Part shown: piece by piece, positions 10,589 through 19,169 of the stretch
Position numbering within the stretch: position 1 is the stretch's first letter
Layout of the letters: the number at the start of each line of letters is the position of its first letter
Source: Rhizobiaceae bacterium
GTDB lineage: Bacteria > Pseudomonadota > Alphaproteobacteria > Rhizobiales > Rhizobiaceae
Direction of reading: 5' to 3'
Assembly (NCBI GenBank): GCA_029233925.1
Contig: JARGOX010000002.1
Location: forward strand, 248,001 to 312,000
DNA: 64,000 nucleotides
Position numbers and translations under genes: made by a program
The notes under the pieces: model-generated
The model's database searches: none
What the model was told of the DNA's origin: nothing
The model's input: only the letters and a program-made list of their open reading frames with translations

Positions 10589-12055
10589 TCATGCAAAGGC
10601 ATCGGCGATATCTCCGGTGCGCACGAACACGCTTTTCAGCTGCGTATAATGATCAATGACGGCCTTGCCGTTTTCCCGGCCAAGCCCGGACGCCTTGTAG
10701 CCCCCGAACGGCATCGAAACAGGCAGATCGTGATAGGAGTTGATCCAGCAGGTTCCCACCTGAAGTCTTGCCACCACACGATGAGCGCGCGAGATGTCAC
10801 GCGTGAAGACACCGGCGGCAAGACCGTAGGGTGTCGCATTGGCGCGCGCGATCACCTCGTCTTCGGTGTCAAATGGGAGGACAGACATGACCGGGCCGAA
10901 AATCTCTTCCCTGACATGCGCCATTTCATCTTCCGAGTCGGCAAAGACCGTGGGCTCGACAAAATAGCCATCCGCCAGCGCGGGATCGGCAGGCCTGCCG
11001 CCGCCACAGATCAGCCGGGCGCCGGAGGCCTTCGCAGCATGAATGCAAGACATTACCTTTTCGAGATGCTCGGCGGAAATAAGGGCACCCACCCGGGTTT
11101 CGGGATCCATGGGCGCGCCGATTTGCAGCGCGCGCGTTCGAACAGCCAGTTGCTCCAGGAAAGGTTCGTAAAGGCTCCCTTGGACAAAGACGCGTGTCCC
11201 ATTCGCACAGATTTCTCCCTGGGTCAGGAAATTGGCCAACATCGCCACGCGAACAGCGATTTCCACACTGGTGTCATCGAATATGATCAGCGGCGATTTT
11301 CCGCCAAGTTCGAGCGTGACCTCCTTCAGGGAGGCTGCCGCGCCCGCCATAACCTTCTTGCCGGTCGAAGCCTCACCCGTGAGCGACACCTTGCCAATAC
11401 CCGGGTGTGCAGTGAGCATCGCTCCGACACGGCCATCGCCCTGAACCACGTTGAACACGCCGTCCGGGACACCTGCCTCGGTATAGATCTCCGCCAGTTT
11501 GAGTGTGCTCAACGGCGTCACTTCGGATGGCTTGAACACCATGGCGTTCCCGCAAGCGAGCGCCGGCGCCGACTTCCACATGGCGATCTGGATTGGATAG
11601 TTCCAAGCCCCTATACCGGCGCAAACCCCTATCGGCTCGCGCCGTGTATAGGCGAAATTTTCTCCATAGTTCAGGAACTCACCGCTGATCGCGGGAGACA
11701 CTCCGGCAAAATACTCGATGCAGTCAACACCGGTGACGATGTCGACGGTTTCGGCTTCCCGAATGGGCTTTCCAGTGTCCAGAACCTCGAGCTCCGCCAA
11801 CTCCCGATTGCGGCTGCGCAAAATAGCCGCAGCGCGCATCATTATACGGGCACGCTCCTCAGCCGCCATCGCGGCCCAAATCTTCTGTCCACGGCTGGCC
11901 GATGCCACGGCCTCGTCAACATCGGCCTGAGAAGCCGATTGAACTGAACAGATCGCCTTGCCGGTCGCCGGGTTCATCGTCTCGAATGATTCTCCTGAAG
12001 TGGCATCCGCATATCGTCCATCAATATACAGTTTTTGATCTGCCATTCCGCTCAT
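10589..12055 (-). CDS. betB: Betaine aldehyde dehydrogenase
   Basis: A 488-residue NAD(P)-dependent aldehyde dehydrogenase that converts betaine aldehyde to glycine betaine. Key parts are the ALDH glutamate motif LELGGKSPL, the NAD-site motif [13 protein letters not shown] and the catalytic Cys in [11 protein letters not shown] chose ATG 12055 ([13 protein letters not shown]), with AAGGGAAA about 6 bases upstream; the frame stays open to 12217 without homology. It is the first gene of the choline operon, and its promoter region holds the paired 16-bp inverted repeats shared with the divergent dehydrogenase gene. Confidence 0.93.
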   Translation of the reverse strand: MSGMADQKLYIDGRYADATSGESFETMNPATGKAICSVQSASQADVDEAVASASRGQKIWAAMAAEERARIMMRAAAILRSRNRELAELEVLDTGKPIREAETVDIVTGVDCIEYFAGVSPAISGEFLNYGENFAYTRREPIGVCAGIGAWNYPIQIAMWKSAPALACGNAMVFKPSEVTPLSTLKLAEIYTEAGVPDGVFNVVQGDGRVGAMLTAHPGIGKVSLTGEASTGKKVMAGAAASLKEVTLELGGKSPLIIFDDTSVEIAVRVAMLANFLTQGEICANGTRVFVQGSLYEPFLEQLAVRTRALQIGAPMDPETRVGALISAEHLEKVMSCIHAAKASGARLICGGGRPADPALADGYFVEPTVFADSEDEMAHVREEIFGPVMSVLPFDTEDEVIARANATPYGLAAGVFTRDISRAHRVVARLQVGTCWINSYHDLPVSMPFGGYKASGLGRENGKAVIDHYTQLKSVFVRTGDIADAFA

Positions 12056-12123
12056 TGTCGTTTCCCTTGACCATCGATTACAGGAGGCCCCAGGCCCATC
12101 CGTGATGATAGGGTATGCCATTC

Positions 12124-12163
12124 TTGCACGTTTATGCAAACTTTTTCTTGCACAAATGTGCAA
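12124..12163. promoter_or_regulatory. Two 16-bp inverted repeats, candidate operator for betB and the divergent gene
   Basis: The sites TTGCACGTTTATGCAA (12124-12139) and TTGCACAAATGTGCAA (12148-12163) have the same outer arms TTGCA/TGCAA. The second is a perfect 7+2+7 palindrome, and their centres are 24 bp apart. They lie 69 bases before betB and 77 before the divergent dehydrogenase start. BetI is the obvious candidate ligand, as it is encoded in the operon, but this is inference. Confidence 0.6.
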
Positions 12164-12239
12164 TTTCCATATCGTGCCCCAATCGCGCCTCCGGAAACAA
12201 ATCCGGACGCCCCACACTTACAAAAGGGAAACAGATCAC

Positions 12240-13151
12240 ATGCGTATCGGTTTTATCGGACTTGGAACCATGGGAGGGGCAGCATCCCTGAACCTGATCA
12301 GGGGCGGACATGAGTTGACAGTCTGCGATCTTGACCGGAAACGCGCAGAGGAGCAAATCGCGCTCGGGGCGAAATGGGCAGATACCCCGGCCGAGGCCGT
12401 CAGGGGCGCCAGTGTCATCTACACCATGGTTTTCGGCCCCAGGCAAATTGAAGCGGTCATTCGGGGCGAGAGCGGAATCCTGTCTGCTATCAGCCCGGGC
12501 CAGGTCTGGATCGATATGACCACCAACGATCCCGAACTCGCCAAGGCGCTGGCACTTGATATCGAAGCCAAAGGCGGCGAGGCCATCGATGCGCCGGTCA
12601 CCGGCGCCGTAGATGGTGCCCGCAATGGCAACATGACGCAATTTGCGGGCGGAGACGAAGCCACCGTTGAACGGCTGCGCCCGATGATGGAACTCATGGG
12701 GCCGGTCCACTACATGGGCTCGAACGGGACCGGCTGCATCACCAAACTCGCCAGCAATCAACTATGGGCCATTCATGCCACCGCGATGGGCGAAGCGCTC
12801 GTCATGGCGGCAAAATCGGGTGTTGACCTGTCAAGAGTATGGGAAGCCCTGAAGATCGGCGCGTCAAACAGCTGGTGCCTGCATCATGACGCGCCATCCG
12901 TGTTCCAGGGCCACTACGACCCCTCCTTCACGCTGGATCTTTGCATGAAAGACCTGGGGCTGATCGTTGGCGCCTGCGATGCAGCGCAAACCGAAGCCAG
13001 CGTCACACGGCTCGTCCATGACCGGTTCCAAAAGGCTCGCGAGACCTATGGCGGCGACAAGGGTGAACTGCATGTCGTCAAGCTTGAGGAAGATGCCGCC
13101 GGTCTGTCCCTGCGGATGGACGGCGACTGGGTTCCCCATTGGCAGAAGTAG
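12240..13151 (+). CDS. NAD(P)-dependent beta-hydroxyacid dehydrogenase (HIBADH family)
   Basis: A 303-residue protein of the 3-hydroxyisobutyrate/6-phosphogluconate dehydrogenase-like family. It has an N-terminal Rossmann motif GFIGLGTMGG (4-13), the substrate-site segment DAPVTGAVDGARNG (about 118-130) and the catalytic Lys in GCITKLASNQ (Lys169). AAGGG lies about 13 bases upstream of the ATG, and the leader-like residues further up are not homologous. It diverges from betB across the palindrome pair, which suggests shared control with choline genes. The exact hydroxyacid substrate cannot be read from the sequence. Confidence 0.85.
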   Translation: MRIGFIGLGTMGGAASLNLIRGGHELTVCDLDRKRAEEQIALGAKWADTPAEAVRGASVIYTMVFGPRQIEAVIRGESGILSAISPGQVWIDMTTNDPELAKALALDIEAKGGEAIDAPVTGAVDGARNGNMTQFAGGDEATVERLRPMMELMGPVHYMGSNGTGCITKLASNQLWAIHATAMGEALVMAAKSGVDLSRVWEALKIGASNSWCLHHDAPSVFQGHYDPSFTLDLCMKDLGLIVGACDAAQTEASVTRLVHDRFQKARETYGGDKGELHVVKLEEDAAGLSLRMDGDWVPHWQK

Positions 13152-13206
13152 ATGAGACCTGTTGGGCGGTGCCGATAACTCTTTGGCGATGTTGCACGAA
13201 TCGGAA

Positions 13207-13372
13207 CTGACAACCCTCAAAGTGCACAGTGTCGATTTCCCGGACCGTGATGGTGCGCCCGATCTCCTGAAATCCATCATGATCCGATGGCCATGGCTGT
13301 TTCATCTCTTTTGCAGATGGCGGCTATGCGCAAGACAATCTGAGGAGTGCGGCAAGAGCCGACATCGACACA
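13207..13372 (+). pseudogene. IS5-type transposase remnant, frameshifted
   Basis: Translation gives VHSVDFPDRDGAPDLLKSI, then RWPWLFHLF. After one extra T in the run at 13309-13312 it continues in another frame as FADGGYAQDNLRSA. These are the neighbouring blocks of the DDE domain of IS5-group (IS427/IS1031-like) transposases, normally DRDGA...WPWL.HLFADGGYAG.KL. Only about 50 codons remain, and no terminal inverted repeats are recognisable. It lies between the beta-hydroxyacid dehydrogenase and the end of the cytochrome peroxidase gene, so an old insertion here was mostly deleted. Confidence 0.7.
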
Positions 13373-13374
13373 CT

Positions 13375-14709
13375 TCAATCCACCGGCAAGCCACTTGGCA
13401 CGCTGTCAGGACGGCCAAGCGGTGGTCGCTCCGCGCCCCTGCCCTCGAGCGCATGAAGAAAGGCGATGAGATCGTCCACCTCTTCGTCCTGCAACGGCAC
13501 AGGCTGAATATCCACGCGGGATCGAAGGCGCGCCATTTCGCGTTTGTCGTCCAGGGCAACAAAATCCACCGGCTTCAGCCAGGGCGCTTCCGGCAGATGG
13601 GCCATCTCCCTTTGCCAGCGCTCCAGACCACCCGGGGCATCCAGATGATGCGTGATGATGCCGCGCAGATCCGGATAGGCGCCATTGTGGCCATAGGGGG
13701 CGGTCAGGGTGACGTTGCGCAGCGACGGCGTGCGAAAGCGATAGGCATCGTCAAGATCATCCGTTTCACCCATGCGCCCCACATCGCGGGCATAGGGGTC
13801 AAACAATCTGGTGCGGCCGGGACCAATCGGCGGCAATGCCAGGGCATGGAATTTCTGATCGCTGAGCAGCGGGCCCGAATGGCAGGTCGAACAGGCGGCC
13901 TTGCCATAGAACAGGTCGAGACCCTTTTTCTGGTCCGGCGCAAGGGCCGAGGCGTCACCGGCCAGATAGGCATCAAACGGCGAATCGCTGCTTTGCCACT
14001 CGGTGCCCATGAAGGCGGCAAGGGCCTCGGCAATTTCAATGATGGTGATGTCCGTCGCGGTTTCCACACGGTCGAAGGCGTCGGCGAACCGCTCCGCATA
14101 GGCGGGCAGGCTTCTGACGCGTTTGGCCAGGATCGGCCAGACCTTGTCGATCCGGTCATAGGCCGCTCCGGCCACCTCGTTTTCCTTCGGGTCTCCGGCC
14201 ATTTCAAACTGGCTGGTCATCGGCAACAGGGCCTGTGCGGCGAGCAGGTTCGGCAGACCTTTGGGCAACCATTCCTCGGCCGGCGAATTGAAGCCATTTT
14301 CATAGGCGTCGGACCGTTCGAGGCGCCCGTCGTGAAAAAGCGCGGTGATTTCCTTTGCCCCGAGATTCCACAGAGCTGTTGCGTTGCGGGGAATGCGTTT
14401 GGCAATACGGTCAGCACCAGTGCCGGCTGTTCTGTCGGGTCCAACGCCAATGCCGCCCTCACCGATGCCCAGCGACAGGCCATCCGCACTGCCATGATCA
14501 TGATGATGGCAGGTGCCGCAGGATATGTTGCGGTTGCCCGACAGGATCTTGTCGTAGAACAGTAATTGTCCCAGTTGCGCTTGCTTTGCATCAAAGGCGA
14601 TGAAATCATCGGGCTGAAGCGCGCGCGGCAGGTCATTGGCCAACAGGCTCACGGGCGATGCGGCGATCGTCCAAAACAGAACAATCAGAGATTTCAAATG
14701 CGTCATCAT
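13375..14709 (-). CDS. Di-haem cytochrome c peroxidase / MauG-family protein
   Basis: A 445-residue periplasmic protein with a signal peptide (MMTHLKSLIVLFWTIAASPV, cleavage near SLLAND) and two c-type haem sites, CGTCHHH (64-70) and CSTCHSG (273-279). This is the layout of bacterial di-haem peroxidases and MauG-like enzymes. Such enzymes reduce H2O2 with electrons from small cytochromes or oxidise protein substrates. The start is ATG 14709 or the adjacent ATG 14706; longer versions lose the signal peptide. Its first codons overlap the divergent Sel1 gene. The length is greater than classical CcpA (about 330), so peroxidase activity is not assured. Confidence 0.85.
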   Translation of the reverse strand: MMTHLKSLIVLFWTIAASPVSLLANDLPRALQPDDFIAFDAKQAQLGQLLFYDKILSGNRNISCGTCHHHDHGSADGLSLGIGEGGIGVGPDRTAGTGADRIAKRIPRNATALWNLGAKEITALFHDGRLERSDAYENGFNSPAEEWLPKGLPNLLAAQALLPMTSQFEMAGDPKENEVAGAAYDRIDKVWPILAKRVRSLPAYAERFADAFDRVETATDITIIEIAEALAAFMGTEWQSSDSPFDAYLAGDASALAPDQKKGLDLFYGKAACSTCHSGPLLSDQKFHALALPPIGPGRTRLFDPYARDVGRMGETDDLDDAYRFRTPSLRNVTLTAPYGHNGAYPDLRGIITHHLDAPGGLERWQREMAHLPEAPWLKPVDFVALDDKREMARLRSRVDIQPVPLQDEEVDDLIAFLHALEGRGAERPPLGRPDSVPSGLPVD

Positions 14710-15183
14710 CTCGTCATTCTTTGTTTTTCGCTTGCGGTTTTTCTGGCAGGCCCGGCCAGAGCCGATATTGAAGCAGCACGCGATCTGATGGAAGCAGGAA
14801 AATTCCAGCAGGCGCTGCAGGATCTGCTGCCGGCGGCCCGGTCGGGCAATGCGGATGCAGAGGAATTGATCGGTGTGATGTATGCCATGGGCCTGGGGGT
14901 GGAGCGCGATGATCGCCGCGCTTTCGAATGGTATCTGCGTGCTTCCATGAAAGGCCATCCCGGGGCGCAAAGCGGTATCGGCTGGTATTACGAGGTCGGG
15001 CGCGGCATGGAATCACCGGATCTTGTGCGCGCCTATATGTGGTATGTGCTTTCGGCCATTGGCGGCGATCCGGATGCGGCCATCAGCCAGGAGGAGGTCG
15101 TCAAGAAGATGACACCGCAGCAGATTGCCGATGCCCACCTGCTGATTGATGATTACAAGGCCTGGCTCTACCCGTTCCGTTAA
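14698..15183 (+). CDS. Secreted Sel1-repeat protein
   Basis: A 161-residue protein starting MRHHLVILCFSLAVFLAGPA, a clear Sec signal peptide with cleavage after ARA, followed by two Sel1-type helical repeats (AEELIGVMYAMGLGVERDDR, then AQSGIGWYYEVGRGMESPDL). Sel1 repeats are protein-interaction scaffolds, so a specific role cannot be assigned. The ATG at 14698 is required to keep the signal peptide, which places its start codon inside the divergent cytochrome peroxidase gene (12-base overlap). Expression of the two must therefore use promoters inside each other's coding sequence. Confidence 0.8.
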   Translation: MRHHLVILCFSLAVFLAGPARADIEAARDLMEAGKFQQALQDLLPAARSGNADAEELIGVMYAMGLGVERDDRRAFEWYLRASMKGHPGAQSGIGWYYEVGRGMESPDLVRAYMWYVLSAIGGDPDAAISQEEVVKKMTPQQIADAHLLIDDYKAWLYPFR

Positions 15184-15244
15184 AGGTAGATACCGCCCCG
15201 CCGTTTCGGGCAGGGCGATATGCTCAAGACAAGCTCTGCAAAGC

Positions 15245-16312
15245 CTAGTTCAGGTCTTTCATGTTGTCGGCCTGAATTTCCGCTTCTGCTTCAGCCACGG
15301 CGGTGGTCAATGCATCAAAGACTTCGGGACCGCCTTTGACGTTGGTCTTGAACCATTCATAGACGGGGGAAGCGGCTTCCTTGAAGGCGGCTTTTTCCTC
15401 AGGGGTCGGCACATAAAGATCACCACCGCCGGCAACAAAATCTTCATAGGCCTGGATCGACTTGCGCTTCGGCGAGGCAAAGGTTGCCTGCTGCAGGGCA
15501 GAGAATCCGTCGACGATCACCTGGCGCAGATCCTCCGGCATGGATTTGAAGGTATCATTGTTCATCCACCACAGGGCGCCCATATAGGCATGGCCATCAA
15601 GGGTCAGATATTGCAGGCCGGCATCGGGGAATTTCATGCCCATGATGTCGGTGATGCCGTTCTTGGAGCCTTCAACCACACCCGTCTGGAAAGAGGTGAA
15701 GAGTTCCGGCCATGGGATCGGAGTGGGCGATGCGCCGAGCGATTTCACCAGTTCCTGCGGCAGGTCGGCAACCACGGTGCGGATCTTCAGGCCTTCCATA
15801 TCGCCGGGGTTCTGCAACCGGCGCTTGGTGTTGGCAAAATTGCGCCAGCCACCCGTATTGCCGATGGTCATCAGCCGGATCTTGTCACCGGAATCTTTCA
15901 GCGCCATATCGCGCACGGTGCGGGTAAAGTCACCGGACAGGACATTTTCCGCAATGCGGTCGTTGGCCATCAGGTAGGGCAGATCAAGAACCTGAACATA
16001 GGGGAAGGCGCCGGCCGCGCCACCGGATGTCGAAATATAGATATCGATCGAACCGTCGGCCACGCCCTGCAGGCATTCAGCGCCCTTTGAGCAAAGCTGG
16101 GTCCCAATGAAGAGTTCGACGCCGATCTTGCCGTTGGATGCGGCTTCCACGTAGTTCTTGAAAACCACCAGACCATCATAGTCTTCATCGTTCTCGTTCG
16201 AGTTAGCCGTGGCCCTGATGTTATAGTCGGCGGCCATGGCGGCAAATGAACCGACCGTCATCAGCGCCGCGGTCACGGCGGCTATGCCAAGAGTTTTCAA
16301 ACAGGATTTCAT
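15245..16312 (-). CDS. dctP: TRAP transporter substrate-binding protein, DctP family
   Basis: A 355-residue periplasmic protein with a Sec signal peptide (MKSCLKTLGIAAVTAALMTV, cleavage near AMAADY). The DctP core motif GLKIRTVVADLPQ contains the Arg that salt-bridges the substrate's anionic group, followed by the SFQTGVVEGSKNGI segment. A strong GGAGGAG precedes the ATG. It is the last gene of the operon led by the sulfonate monooxygenase, separated from dctM by 94 bases containing two hairpins. TRAP systems import carboxylates and, in known cases, sulfonates such as taurine and isethionate. I infer a sulfonate or sulfosugar ligand. Confidence 0.9.
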   Translation of the reverse strand: MKSCLKTLGIAAVTAALMTVGSFAAMAADYNIRATANSNENDEDYDGLVVFKNYVEAASNGKIGVELFIGTQLCSKGAECLQGVADGSIDIYISTSGGAAGAFPYVQVLDLPYLMANDRIAENVLSGDFTRTVRDMALKDSGDKIRLMTIGNTGGWRNFANTKRRLQNPGDMEGLKIRTVVADLPQELVKSLGASPTPIPWPELFTSFQTGVVEGSKNGITDIMGMKFPDAGLQYLTLDGHAYMGALWWMNNDTFKSMPEDLRQVIVDGFSALQQATFASPKRKSIQAYEDFVAGGGDLYVPTPEEKAAFKEAASPVYEWFKTNVKGGPEVFDALTTAVAEAEAEIQADNMKDLN

Positions 16313-16333
16313 AGAGTATCTCCTCCAAGTTGC

Positions 16334-16386
16334 GGGCCAATTGATCTGGCCCTTGAATGGTAAAGTTTCACCGGAAGGTTTCCGGT
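16334..16386 (-). promoter_or_regulatory. Two stem-loops between dctM and dctP
   Basis: Perfect stems GGGCCA/TGGCCC (16334-16339 with 16347-16352) and ACCGGAA/TTCCGGT (16370-16376 with 16380-16386) fill the gap between the two cistrons, just before the dctP ribosome site. Neither has a T tract. In many importer operons such hairpins stabilise a processed transcript so that the binding protein is made in excess, and this is the likely role. Confidence 0.45.
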
Positions 16387-16406
16387 CGTAACGAGATCAA
16401 ACCTCC

Positions 16407-17933
16407 CTAGTTGAACATGTGCAGTACCGGCCCCATCAGGTCAGCCCCTTTGACAAGGCCGAGCCAGGAAGGAATGCCCAGCGAGATAATGGGGAAATAG
16501 GTGATCAGAAAAATCACCACGACCTCAACGGCCAGAAACGGCAATATGGCCCTGGAGATCGTTTCCACCTTCACCCCCGAAACGGATGAAGCGACAAAAA
16601 GCACAAGGCCCATGGGCGGGGTGGCCAATCCGACGGTCAGGTTGACCGACATGATCATGGCAAAGTGCACGGGGTGAATGCCCATATTGATGAAGATCGG
16701 CGCCAGGATCGGCCCCAGTATGATGATGGCCGGGCCAGCGTCCAGAAACATGCCGACAATGAACAGCAGCAGGTTGATCAGCAGCAGCAACAGCAGCGGA
16801 TCGCTGGTCAACGACAGGATCCATTGGGCGAGATTTTCCGCCGCATAGGAGAGGCTGACAACCGTCTTGAAGGCCATGGCGGCACCGACCAGCAGCAAAA
16901 CGACAGCCGAAGTAATCGATGCCTTGATCAGGATGCAGTGCATTTCTGACCATTTCAGCGTCCGCAGGATGAAAAGCCCGAGAAAGGCCGCATAGGCCAC
17001 AGCCAGCGCCGAAGCTTCGGTTGGCGTGGCCACGCCGCCTAGGATGCCGCCCAGAATGATGACCGGTGTGAGCAGCGGCAGCACGGCGCGTTTGGCGGTG
17101 ATGCGGAAGTTTTCTGAAACAAGGCGCCGCTGAATCTGGAAGACAATCTCCGACATGACCAGAGCACCGGCGAAATACATGGAAAACTGCCCCCAGGTCC
17201 GGTCACCCTCAAAACCCGCAAGCTTCAACAGCAGCGGATAAAAAACACCGGCGAGCATTATTCTGGCGATAATCCGGGCCGCGATGTTTTCCCCGGCGGA
17301 AATCGAAACACCTTCCTGGCTGACCCTTTTGGCTGGCGGATAATCGTAATGATTTGCCATCAGACGGGTAACGATCATCAGGCCGGCACCGACCAGAATA
17401 CCCGGAATGATCCCGCCGGCAAACAGGGCGGCGACGGAAACCTCCATGACATAGGCGTAGATGATCATGATGCCCGACGGCGGAATGATCGGGCCAATCA
17501 CCGATGAAGCAGCCGTAATGGCAGCGGCGAAACGGCGGGTATAGCCTTCCTTTTCCATGGCCGGTATCAGCATGGAACCCAGCGCTGACGTATCGGCCAC
17601 GGCAGAACCGGACATGCCTGCAAACAGCATGGAAGACAGAATGTTGACCTGCGCCAGACCGCCGCGCACCGAACCGATCAAAGCCTGACTGAAGTTGACA
17701 AGGCGCTCGGTGATGCCGCCGCGGTTCATCAATTCGCCGGCCAGCATGAAAAACGGGATGGCCAGCAGCACGCCATTGTCTATGCCGTTGAAGATATTGC
17801 GATACATCAGGGCGATGTCGCGTTCCTGGCCATTGAGATAGAGCAGGATGCCGGGCGCTGCGAGCATGGCGAAAAAGACCGGGACCCCAATCAGCAGCAT
17901 GACGAGAAAGAGTGGCAGAAACCATACAAGCAT
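16407..17933 (-). CDS. dctM: TRAP transporter large permease, DctM family
   Basis: A 508-residue polytopic membrane protein of the DctM/SiaM family, about 12 or more membrane segments, including typical stretches AIPFFMLAGELMNRGGI, GSAVADTSALGSMLIPAM and GPIIPPSGIMIIYAY. It forms the Na+-coupled transport channel with DctQ and receives substrate from DctP. It is somewhat longer than the usual 425-440 residues because of an extra loop near 205-285. The start ATG at 17933 lies 2 bases after the dctQ stop codon, so the two are coupled. Confidence 0.93.
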   Translation of the reverse strand: MLVWFLPLFLVMLLIGVPVFFAMLAAPGILLYLNGQERDIALMYRNIFNGIDNGVLLAIPFFMLAGELMNRGGITERLVNFSQALIGSVRGGLAQVNILSSMLFAGMSGSAVADTSALGSMLIPAMEKEGYTRRFAAAITAASSVIGPIIPPSGIMIIYAYVMEVSVAALFAGGIIPGILVGAGLMIVTRLMANHYDYPPAKRVSQEGVSISAGENIAARIIARIMLAGVFYPLLLKLAGFEGDRTWGQFSMYFAGALVMSEIVFQIQRRLVSENFRITAKRAVLPLLTPVIILGGILGGVATPTEASALAVAYAAFLGLFILRTLKWSEMHCILIKASITSAVVLLLVGAAMAFKTVVSLSYAAENLAQWILSLTSDPLLLLLLINLLLFIVGMFLDAGPAIIILGPILAPIFINMGIHPVHFAMIMSVNLTVGLATPPMGLVLFVASSVSGVKVETISRAILPFLAVEVVVIFLITYFPIISLGIPSWLGLVKGADLMGPVLHMFN

Positions 17934-17935
17934 GT

Positions 17936-18577
17936 TCAGTCCACCGCCATCGAGATAGGCGCAACGGGCGCCTGAAAATCGTCGTCCGTCCAGATCAACC
18001 GACCCAGCGTGCGCATGATGAGCTCAATACACACACTGAGCAGAAGAACCATCAGGACCGACATGGCAAGATAGATATAGGCGGTGCGAAATTGCAGTTT
18101 GGTGCCAAGCAGCTCATTGATGCCACTGTCCTGCAGCAGGCGGTTGAGGCCGGATGAATCAAACAGCAGGGGCGCGGAAAAATGCGCCCAGGCCTGCCCA
18201 AACATGACAATCATTGCGGCGAGTGACAGGGTGAGAATCGCAAGGGCGAGCAAAAGCCTTGGCCGGCGTGGCAGCATATCCGGCAGCATGTCGATCGAGA
18301 CAAAGCCCGCATAGCGGTAGGCGGAGGGCGCCACCAGGGCCATCATCCAGATCATCAGGGCGCGGGCGGCCTCTTCAGGCCACGGCAGGGCATTGTTGAG
18401 GACATAGCGGAAGAAGATCTGCAACAGCACAGCGGCGACCATCAGCCCCATGGCGGCGCCGCCAATGCCACGGCACACGCGCAACACAAAGGCATTGATG
18501 CCTCCGTGAACAGCGAGAACTGTCCGCAATCCTTCCAAATTCATCTCCTCCCGGGCATGCGCGGCTCTCCCTGCCAT
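17936..18577 (-). CDS. dctQ: TRAP transporter small permease, DctQ family
   Basis: A protein of about 213 residues with four predicted membrane segments and the DctQ hallmark FFRYVLNNALPWPEEAARAL, which contacts the large permease. The start is uncertain: ATG 18580/18577 has AAGGGG a few bases upstream, while ATG 18544 has GGGAGGAG but only 2 bases spacing. Longer and shorter forms differ only in a polar leader. It lies 22 bases downstream of the flavin reductase gene and directly before dctM, in one operon. Confidence 0.88.
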   Translation of the reverse strand: MAGRAAHAREEMNLEGLRTVLAVHGGINAFVLRVCRGIGGAAMGLMVAAVLLQIFFRYVLNNALPWPEEAARALMIWMMALVAPSAYRYAGFVSIDMLPDMLPRRPRLLLALAILTLSLAAMIVMFGQAWAHFSAPLLFDSSGLNRLLQDSGINELLGTKLQFRTAYIYLAMSVLMVLLLSVCIELIMRTLGRLIWTDDDFQAPVAPISMAVD

Positions 18578-18599
18578 CATCCCCTTTCATGCAAGCATA

Positions 18600-19169
18600 T
18601 CAGTCGTTGCGGCGAAAGCCTCCAAATGATCCCTTTGCAAAAATCAACGGTTCTGACTGCCGATGGACAAAATTCTCCACCTGTCCGACAATAATCAGAT
18701 GATCGCCAGCATCGTGAACAGCGTTTCTCGTGCAATCAAACCGGGCAATGGCGCCCTCGATCTGGGGAACCCCATGGCCATTCAACACCCAATCGCACGC
18801 ATGAAAAGCATTGCCATTGCGCGCAAAGGCCGATGCCAGATCCTGCTGATCGGCACACAGGACATGAATGGCATAGTTTTGCGCTTCGGCAAATGGCGCA
18901 AAGCGGCCTGATGATTTGGCAAGCGACCACAGAACCAGAGCCGGATCAAGCGAGACCGAGGCAAAGGAATTGACCGTCATGCCGACCGGACCTTCCGACC
19001 CCGTCGCGGTGATGATGGTGACACCGGTGCCGAAATTTCCCAACGCATCGCGATAGGCACGCTGGTTGAACGGCGTCACGCGAGGTGTCACGCTGACTGG
19101 GGGTTCGCTGCGCATCGCATCGTCAACGCGCTCGTCCATCGTCGAAATTGAGAAAGTACAACCTTCCAT
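18600..19169 (-). CDS. Flavin reductase of a two-component monooxygenase (SmoA-like)
   Basis: A 189-residue flavin reductase-domain protein (HpaC/SsuE-type partner role) with the family core NFGTGVTIITATG, MTVNSFASVSLDPALVLWSL and SFGGFRRND at the end. It supplies reduced FMN from NAD(P)H to the adjacent SsuD-like monooxygenase. The ATG at 19169 shares its A with the stop codon of the aldo/keto reductase (TGATG), with GGAGG about 8 bases upstream, which fixes the start. In the oxidative sulfoquinovose pathway SmoA is this kind of reductase; the equivalence is inferred from fold and synteny. Confidence 0.85.
   Translation of the reverse strand: MEGCTFSISTMDERVDDAMRSEPPVSVTPRVTPFNQRAYRDALGNFGTGVTIITATGSEGPVGMTVNSFASVSLDPALVLWSLAKSSGRFAPFAEAQNYAIHVLCADQQDLASAFARNGNAFHACDWVLNGHGVPQIEGAIARFDCTRNAVHDAGDHLIIVGQVENFVHRQSEPLIFAKGSFGGFRRND

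Noticed and set aside
10649-11947. Forward-strand open frame of about 430 codons across betB
   Set aside because: Antisense shadow of a conserved aldehyde dehydrogenase gene; no domain seen.
13372-14565. Long forward-strand open frame opposite the cytochrome peroxidase gene
   Set aside because: It is antisense to a gene with two haem motifs and a signal peptide and has no recognisable domain; only its first 50 codons (before 13372) carry the transposase remnant.
15190-15220. GC-rich hairpin between the Sel1 and dctP genes as terminator
   Set aside because: The stem is interrupted and not followed by T residues in either direction.
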